Assembly (NCBI GenBank): GCA_045601805.1 | Contig: JAZSAJ010000047.1 | Coordinates: 1-15,788, forward strand | Reading direction: 5' to 3' | Source: SIG607 sp045601805 | Lineage (GTDB): Bacteria > Bacillota > Clostridia > Oscillospirales > Acutalibacteraceae | DNA: 15,788 bases | Shown: positions 5,739 through 12,727 of the stretch, piece by piece | Position numbering within the stretch: position 1 is the stretch's first letter | Layout: the number at the start of each line of letters is the position of its first letter | The notes under the pieces: model-generated | What the model was told of the DNA's origin: nothing | The model's input: the letters and a program-made list of their open reading frames with translations, nothing else | Databases searched by the model: none | Translations under genes and position numbers: made by a program

Positions 5739-7245
5739 ATTTACAGCAAATGTTTTCAAAAGAAATTCCTTCACAACGCTGCATTGCAAAAAATTGTCTG
5801 TGGCTGTCTTCGCCGTTATCAACAACAATGTTTTTAAACTTAACATTTTTAACAAAGTGTCCCGGCACATCAAAGCCCTCAATAGTAATCGCATTGCAGT
5901 ATTCTATTTTGTTTCCGTTGTAAATGTTCATCATTTTTGCGGTTAGGTGCATATTTTCAAAACTGCAGTTTTCAAAAATTGGGGCGCTTGGTCCTGCTTC
6001 GCCGTCATCGTTATAGGGAACCGAATGTAAAAGAATTCGGCAAAGTTTACAGTTTTTAACATGAATATCGCGAACATAACCGCCGCGTTTTTTGGTGCCT
6101 TTAATTTCAAAACCGTATAAAGAATTGCCCATATCGCAGTTCCAAACCTTAACGTCACTTACACCGCCCGACATTTCACTGCCAATGGTTAAACCGTGAC
6201 CGTAATGGCTTATACAGTCAAACACGCGAATATGTTCGCAGGGAATGTTAATAATGTTGCCTTCGGGGTTTTTGCCCGATTTAATGGCAACGGCGTCGTC
6301 ACCGGTAAAGAATTCTGCGGCAAAAAGTGTGCAGTTTGTTGAAGAATCGGGGTCCCAACCGTCGCCGTTATTAACATTTTCTGAACGAATAACGGTTTTA
6401 TAGGTAACAATGTTGTCGCTGTATATCATATGTATATTCCAACTTGCGCCGTATTCGGCATTAACACCCCACATAACAACATTTTGCGCGCAACTCATAT
6501 TTATAAGACGGGGTCTAACACGGGCAGGAATTGTAAATTTAGCGTCATGTTCCGAAATTGTATCGCCAAGCGACTTAATATAATCTTTCATTAAAACGCT
6601 TTCGGCAGCAATAACATTATCACATAAAGGTCTTCCACCGCCGCGAATAGTACCTTCACCGCAAATTCTAACATTTTTGCAGTTATAACCTTTTTCGCGG
6701 TCAAGTTCGCCAATGTTTATTAAACCCGCATAGGTCATCATTTCTATTCCTTCAAAACGGCTTTTAATTTTGGGAGAATAATCTTCTACATTTTCGGTAC
6801 CGTGAATAATAGCGCCTTTTTCTAAATAGAGTTCCATATCGGAATGTAAGAACAACGAACCGGTCATAAAATCGCCTGCAGGAACATAAACACAGTCACC
6901 TGCTTTACAATCGTTAATTGCTTGCTGAATTCTTTTTGTGTTAAGCGTTTTGCCGTCGCCTACTGCAAAATAGGGGGCAGCGGTAATATCAAGCATTTTC
7001 TTTATTGGCTCGGTTTTAACTGATATTTTACCCAAAACCTGTTGGCTTCCGTCTTTTAAATTTGCAACCAAATTATAGGTATAAAGAGTATTAGCCAAAA
7101 GGCCGTTTATTTCAAGGTGGCTTTTTTGCGTGGTGCCAACAACTTTGCCGTCGCAAAGAACGGCATATTCTTTAATGTTTTCATAATTTTCGGGTAATTC
7201 CCAATATAAAACAATTGCGTCTTTTTTAGATATGCTGCTTAACAT
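5737..7245 (-). CDS. Glycoside hydrolase family 28 (polygalacturonase-like) with N-terminal Fn3 domain
   Basis: The 502-aa protein is predicted to hydrolyse alpha-galacturonosyl links of pectin or pectic oligosaccharides. A fibronectin-III-like domain (about 5-80) is followed by a parallel beta-helix rich in short N-x-x-V/I strands. GH28 catalytic elements are present: NGDGWDPDS (293-301, Asp295), TGDDAVAIKSG (314-324, Asp316/Asp317) and GHG (349-351, His350). The NxDGxDPDS form is usual in exo-acting members (inference). The substrate-binding R-I-K triad reads E380-I381-K382 followed by KRGGYVRDI, so the expected Arg is absent. There is no signal peptide, so it should act in the cytoplasm on imported oligosaccharides. 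The ATG is preceded by AGGAGA, which lies in the 3' end of the SGNH gene; the intergenic gap is 2 bases. It is the last gene of its operon. Confidence 0.9.
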   Translation of the reverse strand: MLSSISKKDAIVLYWELPENYENIKEYAVLCDGKVVGTTQKSHLEINGLLANTLYTYNLVANLKDGSQQVLGKISVKTEPIKKMLDITAAPYFAVGDGKTLNTKRIQQAINDCKAGDCVYVPAGDFMTGSLFLHSDMELYLEKGAIIHGTENVEDYSPKIKSRFEGIEMMTYAGLINIGELDREKGYNCKNVRICGEGTIRGGGRPLCDNVIAAESVLMKDYIKSLGDTISEHDAKFTIPARVRPRLINMSCAQNVVMWGVNAEYGASWNIHMIYSDNIVTYKTVIRSENVNNGDGWDPDSSTNCTLFAAEFFTGDDAVAIKSGKNPEGNIINIPCEHIRVFDCISHYGHGLTIGSEMSGGVSDVKVWNCDMGNSLYGFEIKGTKKRGGYVRDIHVKNCKLCRILLHSVPYNDDGEAGPSAPIFENCSFENMHLTAKMMNIYNGNKIEYCNAITIEGFDVPGHFVKNVKFKNIVVDNGEDSHRQFFAMQRCEGISFENICCK

Positions 7246-7247
7246 AA

Positions 7248-8054
7248 TTATTTCTCCTGTTTGCTAAAGTCGTAGTCAATTCCTGAATTTATAAAGCCAA
7301 CCGATTTAAAATCTTTGGGGTTATGCCTAATTATGTAGTCAATATAAGAATCAACAAGTTTTGCGGTAAGCAAATAACCGCTTGGGTTTAAGTGGCCGCG
7401 CAAATAAAAGTGCTTACGGAATTTTTCATCGTAAACGGGGCCGTACTTATAAAGGTCAATAACATAAGTGTTGCTAAATTTTTCCGCAAAGGTATACATA
7501 GCATCAACCATTTTTTGTGTGCGACCATCGCGGTTTTGTTCTGTATTTGGGAATGTAACTAAAAAGAATTTGGCATTTGGACTAACTTCTTTATAACGGC
7601 TAATAATGGTGGCGTAACAACCAAGGTAAGTTTCAAAGTTGTTGTTGTGCCAGTTGTTAACATCAACATCAGTTTCAAAATTGCCAAACGGAAATTCGTT
7701 GTTTTTTAAATCGTTGCAGCCAAGCGCAATAACATACGCCTGACAAGCAAGGTCTTTATCCCAATAACCTTTTTGTTCAGCAAAACTGTCTAAAAACCAT
7801 TTTGAAGTCATTCCACCGCGCGAAAAGTTATATGCCTTAAGCCCATTTTTTCTTGCAATAAACTGCCCCCAAGAATATTCATAAAAATCGGGATACTGGG
7901 TAACACCGTTTTTATCTACATATTCAAATTCGCCCGAAGAAAGACTGTCGCCAACAAACGCCATTGTGCGAAAAATGGAAGTATTACTGTAAGCACCAAC
8001 TAAATTCTGGAGCGGTTTTTCGCCTTCGTTATAAAGTTCTTTTTCCCAATCCAT
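7248..8054 (-). CDS. SGNH/GDSL-family hydrolase (putative esterase)
   Basis: The protein is 268 aa and cytoplasmic (no signal peptide or membrane helix). It carries the SGNH blocks: FVGDSLSSGE (33-42, nucleophile Ser37), the SRGGMTS glycine block (78-84, Gly80/81), ALGCNDL (110-116, Asn114) and GHLNPSGY (220-227, His221). The usual Asp three residues before the catalytic His (DxxH) is replaced (Y217-L218-R219-G220-H221), so catalysis may rely on a Ser-His dyad or another acid. Such enzymes often remove O-acetyl groups from carbohydrates. Two bases separate it from the GH28 gene and 13 untranslated bases separate it from the SPFH gene upstream, so deacetylation of pectic oligosaccharides is a reasonable inference. 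The ATG at 8054 has AGGAG at normal spacing (about 8062-8066). Confidence 0.85.
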   Translation of the reverse strand: MDWEKELYNEGEKPLQNLVGAYSNTSIFRTMAFVGDSLSSGEFEYVDKNGVTQYPDFYEYSWGQFIARKNGLKAYNFSRGGMTSKWFLDSFAEQKGYWDKDLACQAYVIALGCNDLKNNEFPFGNFETDVDVNNWHNNNFETYLGCYATIISRYKEVSPNAKFFLVTFPNTEQNRDGRTQKMVDAMYTFAEKFSNTYVIDLYKYGPVYDEKFRKHFYLRGHLNPSGYLLTAKLVDSYIDYIIRHNPKDFKSVGFINSGIDYDFSKQEK

Positions 8055-8068
8055 AAGAAAACTCCTAA

Positions 8069-9007
8069 TTATTCACAACAAGCGTCTTCTTTTTTTGCTT
8101 TCTTCGGTTTTGCTGCTTCTTTTGTTGTATCGCCAATGCCTGTTGTTTCGCTGAATACAACATTTGCTTTTGTCATTTCAACAGCATCGGTAGGAACAAT
8201 AATTTTAGCGGCGGTGCCGTTAGACATTTGAATTAACGCTTCATATTTTTTAAGTTCCAAAACTGCTTCGTCAACACCGGCAGCTTTAAGTGCTGCCAAA
8301 CCGTCGGCTTCGGCTTTTTTAGCAAGTAAAATTGCCTTTGCTTCACCTTCGGCCCTTGCAATTCTGGCATCTCTTTCGCCCTCTGCTGCCAAAATCATTG
8401 CCTGTTTGTCACCTTCGGCGCGGGTAATAACGGCGGCCTTGTGACCTTCTGCTTCCAAAAGGGTTTCACGGCGGTCGCGTTCTGCCTTCATTTGTTTTTC
8501 CATTGCGTTTTGAATTTCAGAAGGCGGAATAATGTTTTTAAGTTCAACGCGGTTTACTTTAATACCCCATTGGTCGGTAGCCGAATCTAAAATTTCGGTC
8601 ATTTTGCCGTTAATGGTATCGCGCGAGGTTAATGTGTCGTCAAGTTCAAGTTCACCAACAATATTACGCAAGGTTGTTGCGGTAAGGTTAGAAAGTGCGC
8701 TAATGGGGTTAACTGCACCGTAGGTAAAAAGTTTTGCATCAAAAACCTTAAAATAAACAACGGTATCAATTTGCATTGTAACATTATCTTTTGTAATAAC
8801 GGGCTGTGGTGGGGAATCAAGCACCTGTTCTTTTAATGTAACCTTTTTGGCGGTGCGGTCAATAAGCGGAATTAAAATGTGCAAACCTGCATCCCAAGTT
8901 TTTTTGTATTTACCAAGGCGTTCAATAACATATTCCGATGCTTGCGGAACAATTCTTAAGCACAAGAAGAAAACAACAATAATAATAGCAATAATTACAT
9001 ACGGCAT
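8069..9007 (-). CDS. SPFH/band 7/stomatin-like membrane protein (QmcA/YbbK type)
   Basis: The protein is about 312 aa from the ATG at 9007. I choose this over the upstream in-frame ATG at 9025 because AAGGGTG lies six bases before 9007 and nothing like a binding site precedes 9025. One N-terminal membrane anchor (about 2-18) is followed by the SPFH domain (about 20-190), with the ERLGKYKKTWDAGLHILIPL block typical of stomatin/QmcA proteins. A long alanine/glutamate-rich coiled coil with repeated R-A-E-G/A-A-E-G units (about 190-250) comes next. The C-terminus is lysine-rich and ends ACCE. Family members form large oligomeric membrane scaffolds that organise microdomains. The usual NfeD partner gene is not adjacent. 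It is the first gene of the operon that continues with SGNH and GH28. Confidence 0.9.
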   Translation of the reverse strand: MPYVIIAIIIVVFFLCLRIVPQASEYVIERLGKYKKTWDAGLHILIPLIDRTAKKVTLKEQVLDSPPQPVITKDNVTMQIDTVVYFKVFDAKLFTYGAVNPISALSNLTATTLRNIVGELELDDTLTSRDTINGKMTEILDSATDQWGIKVNRVELKNIIPPSEIQNAMEKQMKAERDRRETLLEAEGHKAAVITRAEGDKQAMILAAEGERDARIARAEGEAKAILLAKKAEADGLAALKAAGVDEAVLELKKYEALIQMSNGTAAKIIVPTDAVEMTKANVVFSETTGIGDTTKEAAKPKKAKKEDACCE

Positions 9008-9031
9008 ATACATCACCCTTAACATATTAGT

Positions 9032-9045
9032 AGCACTATTGTGCT
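9032..9045 (-). promoter_or_regulatory. Small dyad in the SPFH operon leader
   Basis: AGCAC-N4-GTGCT forms a 5-bp perfect dyad about 10 bases downstream of the predicted -10 element, near the 5' end of the transcript. It could be a leader hairpin or a repressor site; sequence alone does not say. Confidence 0.35.
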
Positions 9046-9053
9046 CTAAATTC

Positions 9054-9082
9054 AGTATACCATTTGCGGTAATTTATGTCAA
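9054..9082 (-). promoter_or_regulatory. Strong sigma-A promoter for the SPFH-SGNH-GH28 operon
   Basis: On the minus strand a perfect TTGACA -35 (9082-9077), a 17-base spacer ending in TGG (extended -10) and TATACT (9059-9054) make this the best promoter match in the window. The predicted leader to the ATG at 9007 is about 40 bases. Confidence 0.85.
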
Positions 9083-9117
9083 TTATTAACTGCAAAAAAA
9101 CGATGTGTAAATTTTTG

Positions 9118-9146
9118 TTGAATAATCTGTTTTATTGTGGTATTAT
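9118..9146 (+). promoter_or_regulatory. Candidate promoter for the NhaC-family gene
   Basis: TTGAAT (9118-9123), a 17-base spacer ending in TGG and TATTAT (9141-9146) give a -35 plus extended -10. It has the same TTGAAT-17-TGG layout as the ytfI promoter at 3384-3412. The predicted leader is about 50 bases. Confidence 0.7.
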
Positions 9147-9155
9147 TTACATAAT

Positions 9156-9177
9156 AATTCCAAGAGAACTTGGGATT
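9156..9177 (+). other. Hairpin at the 5' end of the NhaC mRNA
   Basis: AATTCCAAG (9156-9164), loop AGAA, CTTGGGATT (9169-9177) gives a 9-bp stem including one G·U pair, starting within a few bases of the predicted transcription start. There is no T-run, so it is not a terminator. It may stabilise the 5' end or serve as an operator. Confidence 0.5.
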
Positions 9178-9203
9178 AAACATGTAAAATTGGAGGTTTT
9201 TAT

Positions 9204-10856
9204 ATGTCAAATGCAAAAAAAATAGCACTCGCTATTTCGGCTGTTGTTATTGTGGCACTTCTTGTTTTTGCCGGCGTTACAGGCGCTTCAAACGGCACAG
9301 TTGCTTGTCCTGATTGCACAGCAGAAACAGTTGCAGAGTGCGAAACTTGCTTGGGCGAAGGTGTTGTTCGCGGAACACTTTGGGCACTTCTTCCCCCTGT
9401 TATAGCAATTGGACTTGCTCTTATTACTAAAGAAGTTTACAGTTCGCTATTTATTGGTATTGCTTCGGGTGCTTTGCTATATTCTAATTTTTCGTTCACA
9501 GGCACCTTTGACGGCATTGTAAACGATGGTATTATTGCCGCTGTTGCCGGTAATGCCGGTATTTTCATTTTCTTGGTGGAACTTGGCATTATAGTTGCTC
9601 TTATCAATAAAGCAGGCGGTTCTGCCGCGTTTGGTAAATGGGCACAAACCCATGTTAAATCACGCGTGGGAGCAATGCTTGCTACCTTTGCATTAGGTGT
9701 TCTTATTTTCGTTGACGACTACTTTAACTGTTTAACGGTTGGCTCTGTAATGCGCCCTGTTACCGACAGTAAACGCATTTCCCGTGCTAAACTTTCATAC
9801 ATAATTGATGCTACTGCGGCTCCTGTTTGTATGATTGCTCCTGTATCTTCTTGGGCTGCTGCTGTTGCAGGTTATGCCGAAGACGGACAAGGCCTTGCGT
9901 TGTTCATTAAAGCAATTCCTTATAACTTTTACTCTCTTTTAACACTTGTATTTGTTGTTGCAATTGCTTTAATGAAGTTTGATTACGGCCCAATGAAACT
10001 TCACGAAATGAATGCTATAAATAACGGCGACCTTTATACTTCGGGTGAAAAGAACGAAGCAGTTGAAGATACACCTTCTACAAAAGGTAAGGTAATTGAC
10101 CTTGTTCTTCCCGTTGTATTGCTTATTGTTTTCTGCGTTTTAGGCCTTGTATATGTTGGCGGTATTTTAGACGGCGCAAGTTTTGTAACCGCTTTTGCCG
10201 ATACCGATGCAACAATTGGCCTTCCCTGGGGTTGCTTAATTGCCTTAATTCTTATTATTACTTACCTTATTTGCCGCAAACTTGTTTCCCTTAAAGAAGC
10301 AATGGAATGTGTTCCCAAGGGCTTTATTGCAATGGTGCCCGCAATTCTTATTCTTACCTTTGCAACTTCTCTTAAAAACATGACCTCTTTAATGGGCGCA
10401 AAATACTTTGTTGGCCATGTAATGTCCGGGCAGGCCGAAGCTCTTGGCTCATTACTTCCCGCAATTATCTTCTTGGTTGCTTGTGTGTTGGCTTTTGCAA
10501 CCGGTACATCTTGGGGTACATTCGGTATTCTTATTCCCATTGTAACCGCAATTTTCCCTGCAAACACCGAACTTCTTATTATTGGTATGTCGGCTTGCTT
10601 GGCCGGTGCTGTTTGCGGTGACCATTGCTCGCCCATTTCCGATACAACAATTATGTCGTCGGCAGGCGGTCAGTGTAATCACATTAACCACGTATCAACC
10701 CAAATGCCTTATGCAATAACCGTTGCGGCTATTTCCTTTGTAATGTTTGTTATTTCGGGCTTTGTGCAAAACATATTTATTTGCTTACCGCTTGGTATTC
10801 TTCTTACAATAGGAACACTTTTTGTAATTAAAGCAGTAACAAACAAAAAGGCATAA
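9204..10856 (+). CDS. NhaC-family Na+/H+ antiporter or Na+-coupled transporter
   Basis: The 550-aa integral membrane protein has about 12 predicted helices. Family features include IFVDDYFNCLTVGSVMRPVTD (168-188, in two halves IFVDDYFNC and LTVGSVMRPVTD; D171/D172), FATGTSWGTFGI (431-442) and CGDHCSPISDTTIMSSAG (471-488). NhaC-fold proteins exchange Na+ and H+ or carry organic anions or amino acids (for example MleN, LysW); the substrate is not evident here. An unusual segment, VACPDCTAETVAECETC (33-49), lies between the first and second membrane helices. It contributes four cysteines as CxxC-N7-CxxC followed by LGEG, resembling a zinc ribbon or a DnaJ-type CxxCxGxG unit. The ATG at 9204 has GGAGG seven bases upstream. 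The gene is monocistronic, divergent from the SPFH operon and convergent with the Na/Pi gene. Confidence 0.88.
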   Translation: MSNAKKIALAISAVVIVALLVFAGVTGASNGTVACPDCTAETVAECETCLGEGVVRGTLWALLPPVIAIGLALITKEVYSSLFIGIASGALLYSNFSFTGTFDGIVNDGIIAAVAGNAGIFIFLVELGIIVALINKAGGSAAFGKWAQTHVKSRVGAMLATFALGVLIFVDDYFNCLTVGSVMRPVTDSKRISRAKLSYIIDATAAPVCMIAPVSSWAAAVAGYAEDGQGLALFIKAIPYNFYSLLTLVFVVAIALMKFDYGPMKLHEMNAINNGDLYTSGEKNEAVEDTPSTKGKVIDLVLPVVLLIVFCVLGLVYVGGILDGASFVTAFADTDATIGLPWGCLIALILIITYLICRKLVSLKEAMECVPKGFIAMVPAILILTFATSLKNMTSLMGAKYFVGHVMSGQAEALGSLLPAIIFLVACVLAFATGTSWGTFGILIPIVTAIFPANTELLIIGMSACLAGAVCGDHCSPISDTTIMSSAGGQCNHINHVSTQMPYAITVAAISFVMFVISGFVQNIFICLPLGILLTIGTLFVIKAVTNKKA

Positions 10857-10874
10857 ATATAGGTTATTAAAATA

Positions 10875-10908
10875 AAAAAGGATGTGTAGTTTTCTACACA
10901 TCCTTTTT
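10875..10908. terminator. Bidirectional terminator between NhaC and Na/Pi genes
   Basis: A 15-bp perfect stem AAAAAGGATGTGTAG (10875-10889) / CTACACATCCTTTTT (10894-10908) with a TTTT loop. The T-run is built into the stem on both strands. It is closely related in sequence to the terminator at 13630-13663. Confidence 0.92.
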
Positions 10909-10918
10909 GTTTTGTATA

Positions 10919-12604
10919 TTATGCATTAATGTTTTCGGAACCTATAGGATTAACAATACTGAATCCCACATTAACAAGATGGTCGGCAACGCGTTCTAAA
11001 CCTAATATAATTGATGAATAGTAAGGGCTTACGTCGGCACTGCAATTTCCTTCGGCAAGACGGGCAAAATGATTTGCAATAAGTTTGTTCTTCATTGCAT
11101 CAACATCTTCTTCTAAAACGGTAAGCTCAGCAAGTTCTTCTTTTTTTAGTTTTTGAAATGCAACCTTAGAAACTTCTAACATTTTCAAAATTCGTTTGTG
11201 CATTTCTGTAATACCTCCACGCGCTGTGTCAGAAAAAATCATATCTTTTTCAAGCATTTCTGTGCCGATTTCGTGAAAATTCTCTGCATTATCACCTATA
11301 CGTTCAAGGTCGTTTAGTACGTGGAAGTACGCGCCTATAACCTTTTCATCGCTTTCTTCTACGGTTGCTGAAAGCTTAATTAAGAACTGTGTCAAAGTGC
11401 GGTTTGTAAAATCTATGACCTCTTCGTTTTTTTGAATTTTTTCACCATACTTTGCCGACCCTTCGTAAATTGAAACAAAAGAAAGGCGAATATTTTCCTC
11501 TACCAACGCAAGCATATTATTTATTTCTTTTTTTACTTGCATAAGAGCAATGGATGGAGTTGTTAAAAGTCTTTCATCAACATATTTAAGTGTAAATATT
11601 TTTTCGTCTTCTTTCTTATCTTTAATAACCGCACAAGAGTATTTAACTAATTGTTTTACAAAAGGCAATAATAAGCAGGTTGTAGTTACATTAAAAATAA
11701 CATGGAATGCGGAAACCCTCATTTGAAGAGACATTTGGTCGTTTCCGGGGAATAACGAAACCAATAAATTTACTATGGGTTCCTTGAATATCCAAATTAT
11801 TGCGGCAAACAAAATTGTGCCTATTGTGTTGAATGTAAAGTGTATAAGAGCTACTCGTTTAGAATTGGTATTAGCACCTACAGAGGCAAGGAGTGCCGTT
11901 ACACAGGTACCTATATTGGCGCCAAGCACAATAAACAATGCCATATTAAGCGGAAGTATTCCTGCGCCAACCATTGTAATTACAACGCCTGTAGCCGCTG
12001 ACGAGCTTTGAATAAGACCAGTAAAGATTATACCTACTAATATTAAAAGTATTGGAAAATCTATTTTTTGGAAAATATTAGTAAACATGTTTTCTACTAA
12101 CGGATTTCCAAATGCCTGTTCGCTGCTCATTAATTCAAGACCCACAAAAATAAGGCCTAAACCGCAACAAAGACTGCCGGCAATTTTAATTTTTTCTTTT
12201 TTGAAAAAGCTCATCATTACGCCTGCAAAAGCAAGAAGATACATAATCATATTAAAATAATCATTTTTTAGCGCTACCAATACACCGGTAATTGTTGTGC
12301 CTATATTTGCACCCATTATAATTGGTGTTGCTTGCATAAGCGTCATAACGCCGGCATTAACAAGACCTATAACCATTACAGAAGTTGCAGACGAACTTTG
12401 AATAATTGCGGTTACACCTGCACCAATACCAACGCCTGAAAAACGGTTATTGCTAATCTTTTCAAGCAAGCGCTTCATTCCGGCTCCCGCGCTTTTTTCC
12501 AAGGCGTCTCCCATAAAGTTCATACCAACAATGAACACGCCAACGCCTGCCAGTAACCAAATAAGACTTCCTATTAACTGCATTACTTCTCCTGAAGTTA
12601 ACAT
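10919..12604 (-). CDS. Na/Pi-cotransporter family protein with PhoU-like domain
   Basis: The protein is about 561 aa from the ATG at 12604, which follows AAAGGAGGAG at good spacing. A TTG-initiated extension to 12631 is in frame but has no binding site, so I reject it. The membrane part (about 1-330) contains the two inverted Na_Pi repeats, each with the family signatures: QSSSATS (about 69-75) with GANIGTT (about 98-104), and QSSSAATG (about 199-206) with GANIGTC (about 228-234). The cytoplasmic C-terminal part (about 345-555) is a PhoU-like helical domain with DLERIGDNAEN (about 432-442) and LERVADHLVNVG (about 536-547). Such NptA/YjbB-like proteins move phosphate with Na+ and may export or import it. 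It is monocistronic, and the divergent LysR gene could control it. Confidence 0.92.
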   Translation of the reverse strand: MLTSGEVMQLIGSLIWLLAGVGVFIVGMNFMGDALEKSAGAGMKRLLEKISNNRFSGVGIGAGVTAIIQSSSATSVMVIGLVNAGVMTLMQATPIIMGANIGTTITGVLVALKNDYFNMIMYLLAFAGVMMSFFKKEKIKIAGSLCCGLGLIFVGLELMSSEQAFGNPLVENMFTNIFQKIDFPILLILVGIIFTGLIQSSSAATGVVITMVGAGILPLNMALFIVLGANIGTCVTALLASVGANTNSKRVALIHFTFNTIGTILFAAIIWIFKEPIVNLLVSLFPGNDQMSLQMRVSAFHVIFNVTTTCLLLPFVKQLVKYSCAVIKDKKEDEKIFTLKYVDERLLTTPSIALMQVKKEINNMLALVEENIRLSFVSIYEGSAKYGEKIQKNEEVIDFTNRTLTQFLIKLSATVEESDEKVIGAYFHVLNDLERIGDNAENFHEIGTEMLEKDMIFSDTARGGITEMHKRILKMLEVSKVAFQKLKKEELAELTVLEEDVDAMKNKLIANHFARLAEGNCSADVSPYYSSIILGLERVADHLVNVGFSIVNPIGSENINA

Positions 12605-12636
12605 AATAACTCCTCCTTTTATTTTTTCCAAAAAAT

Positions 12637-12665
12637 AGTATAATTGTTGACTTATAATAAGTAAA
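12637..12665 (-). promoter_or_regulatory. Candidate promoter for the Na/Pi gene
   Basis: On the minus strand TTTACT (12665-12660), a 17-base spacer and TATACT (12642-12637) precede the ATG at 12604 by a leader of about 25 bases. It overlaps the oppositely oriented LysR promoter. Confidence 0.6.
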
Positions 12666-12675
12666 ATAGTATAAT
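12647..12675 (+). promoter_or_regulatory. Candidate promoter for the LysR gene
   Basis: TTGACT (12647-12652), a 17-base spacer and a perfect TATAAT (12670-12675). The leader to the ATG at 12728 is about 45 bases. Its -35 and spacer overlap the minus-strand promoter, so polymerases would exclude one another. Confidence 0.7.
12650..12662. promoter_or_regulatory. Candidate LysR operator (inverted repeat)
   Basis: ACTTAT-A-ATAAGT is a perfect 6-bp inverted repeat about a single central base, centred within both divergent promoters. LysR-type regulators bind short A/T-rich dyads of this size and commonly repress their own gene while controlling a divergent neighbour. A second perfect 12-base palindrome (TATAATATTATA, 12670-12681) overlaps the LysR -10. 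Confidence 0.45.
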
Positions 12676-12727
12676 ATTATAAAGTTAATATATATTTGGT
12701 TATGATTATTTTAGAAAGGTTTTTACT

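Larger units (their letters stand above)
12632..12675. repeat. 13-base direct repeat in the NptA/LysR control region
   Basis: AAAATAGTATAAT occurs exactly at 12632-12644 and again at 12663-12675. The copies are 31 bases apart, close to three helical turns. Each copy contains the -10 element of one divergent promoter (read on opposite strands). The base composition is very A/T-rich, so chance is possible, but an exact 13-mer at helical phasing deserves note. Confidence 0.6.

Noticed and set aside
8290..8480. Tandem DNA repeat inside the SPFH gene (repeated R/A-A-E-G units)
   Set aside because: The repetition is at protein level in the coiled coil typical of the family; the DNA copies are diverged and irregular, so it is not a DNA repeat element.
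9005..9025. Upstream ATG (9025) as the start of the SPFH protein
   Set aside because: No ribosome binding site precedes it, whereas AAGGGTG is correctly spaced for the ATG at 9007, which places the membrane anchor at the N-terminus.
9147..9203. Riboswitch upstream of the NhaC-family gene
   Set aside because: The leader is only about 50 bases, with a single hairpin and no terminator or recognisable aptamer core; too short for known lysine or other riboswitches.
10262..10691. Open frames on the minus strand inside the NhaC gene, one rich in Cys/Asn
   Set aside because: They are antisense to a clear membrane-protein gene, with no start signals; the composition is explained by complementing hydrophobic codons.
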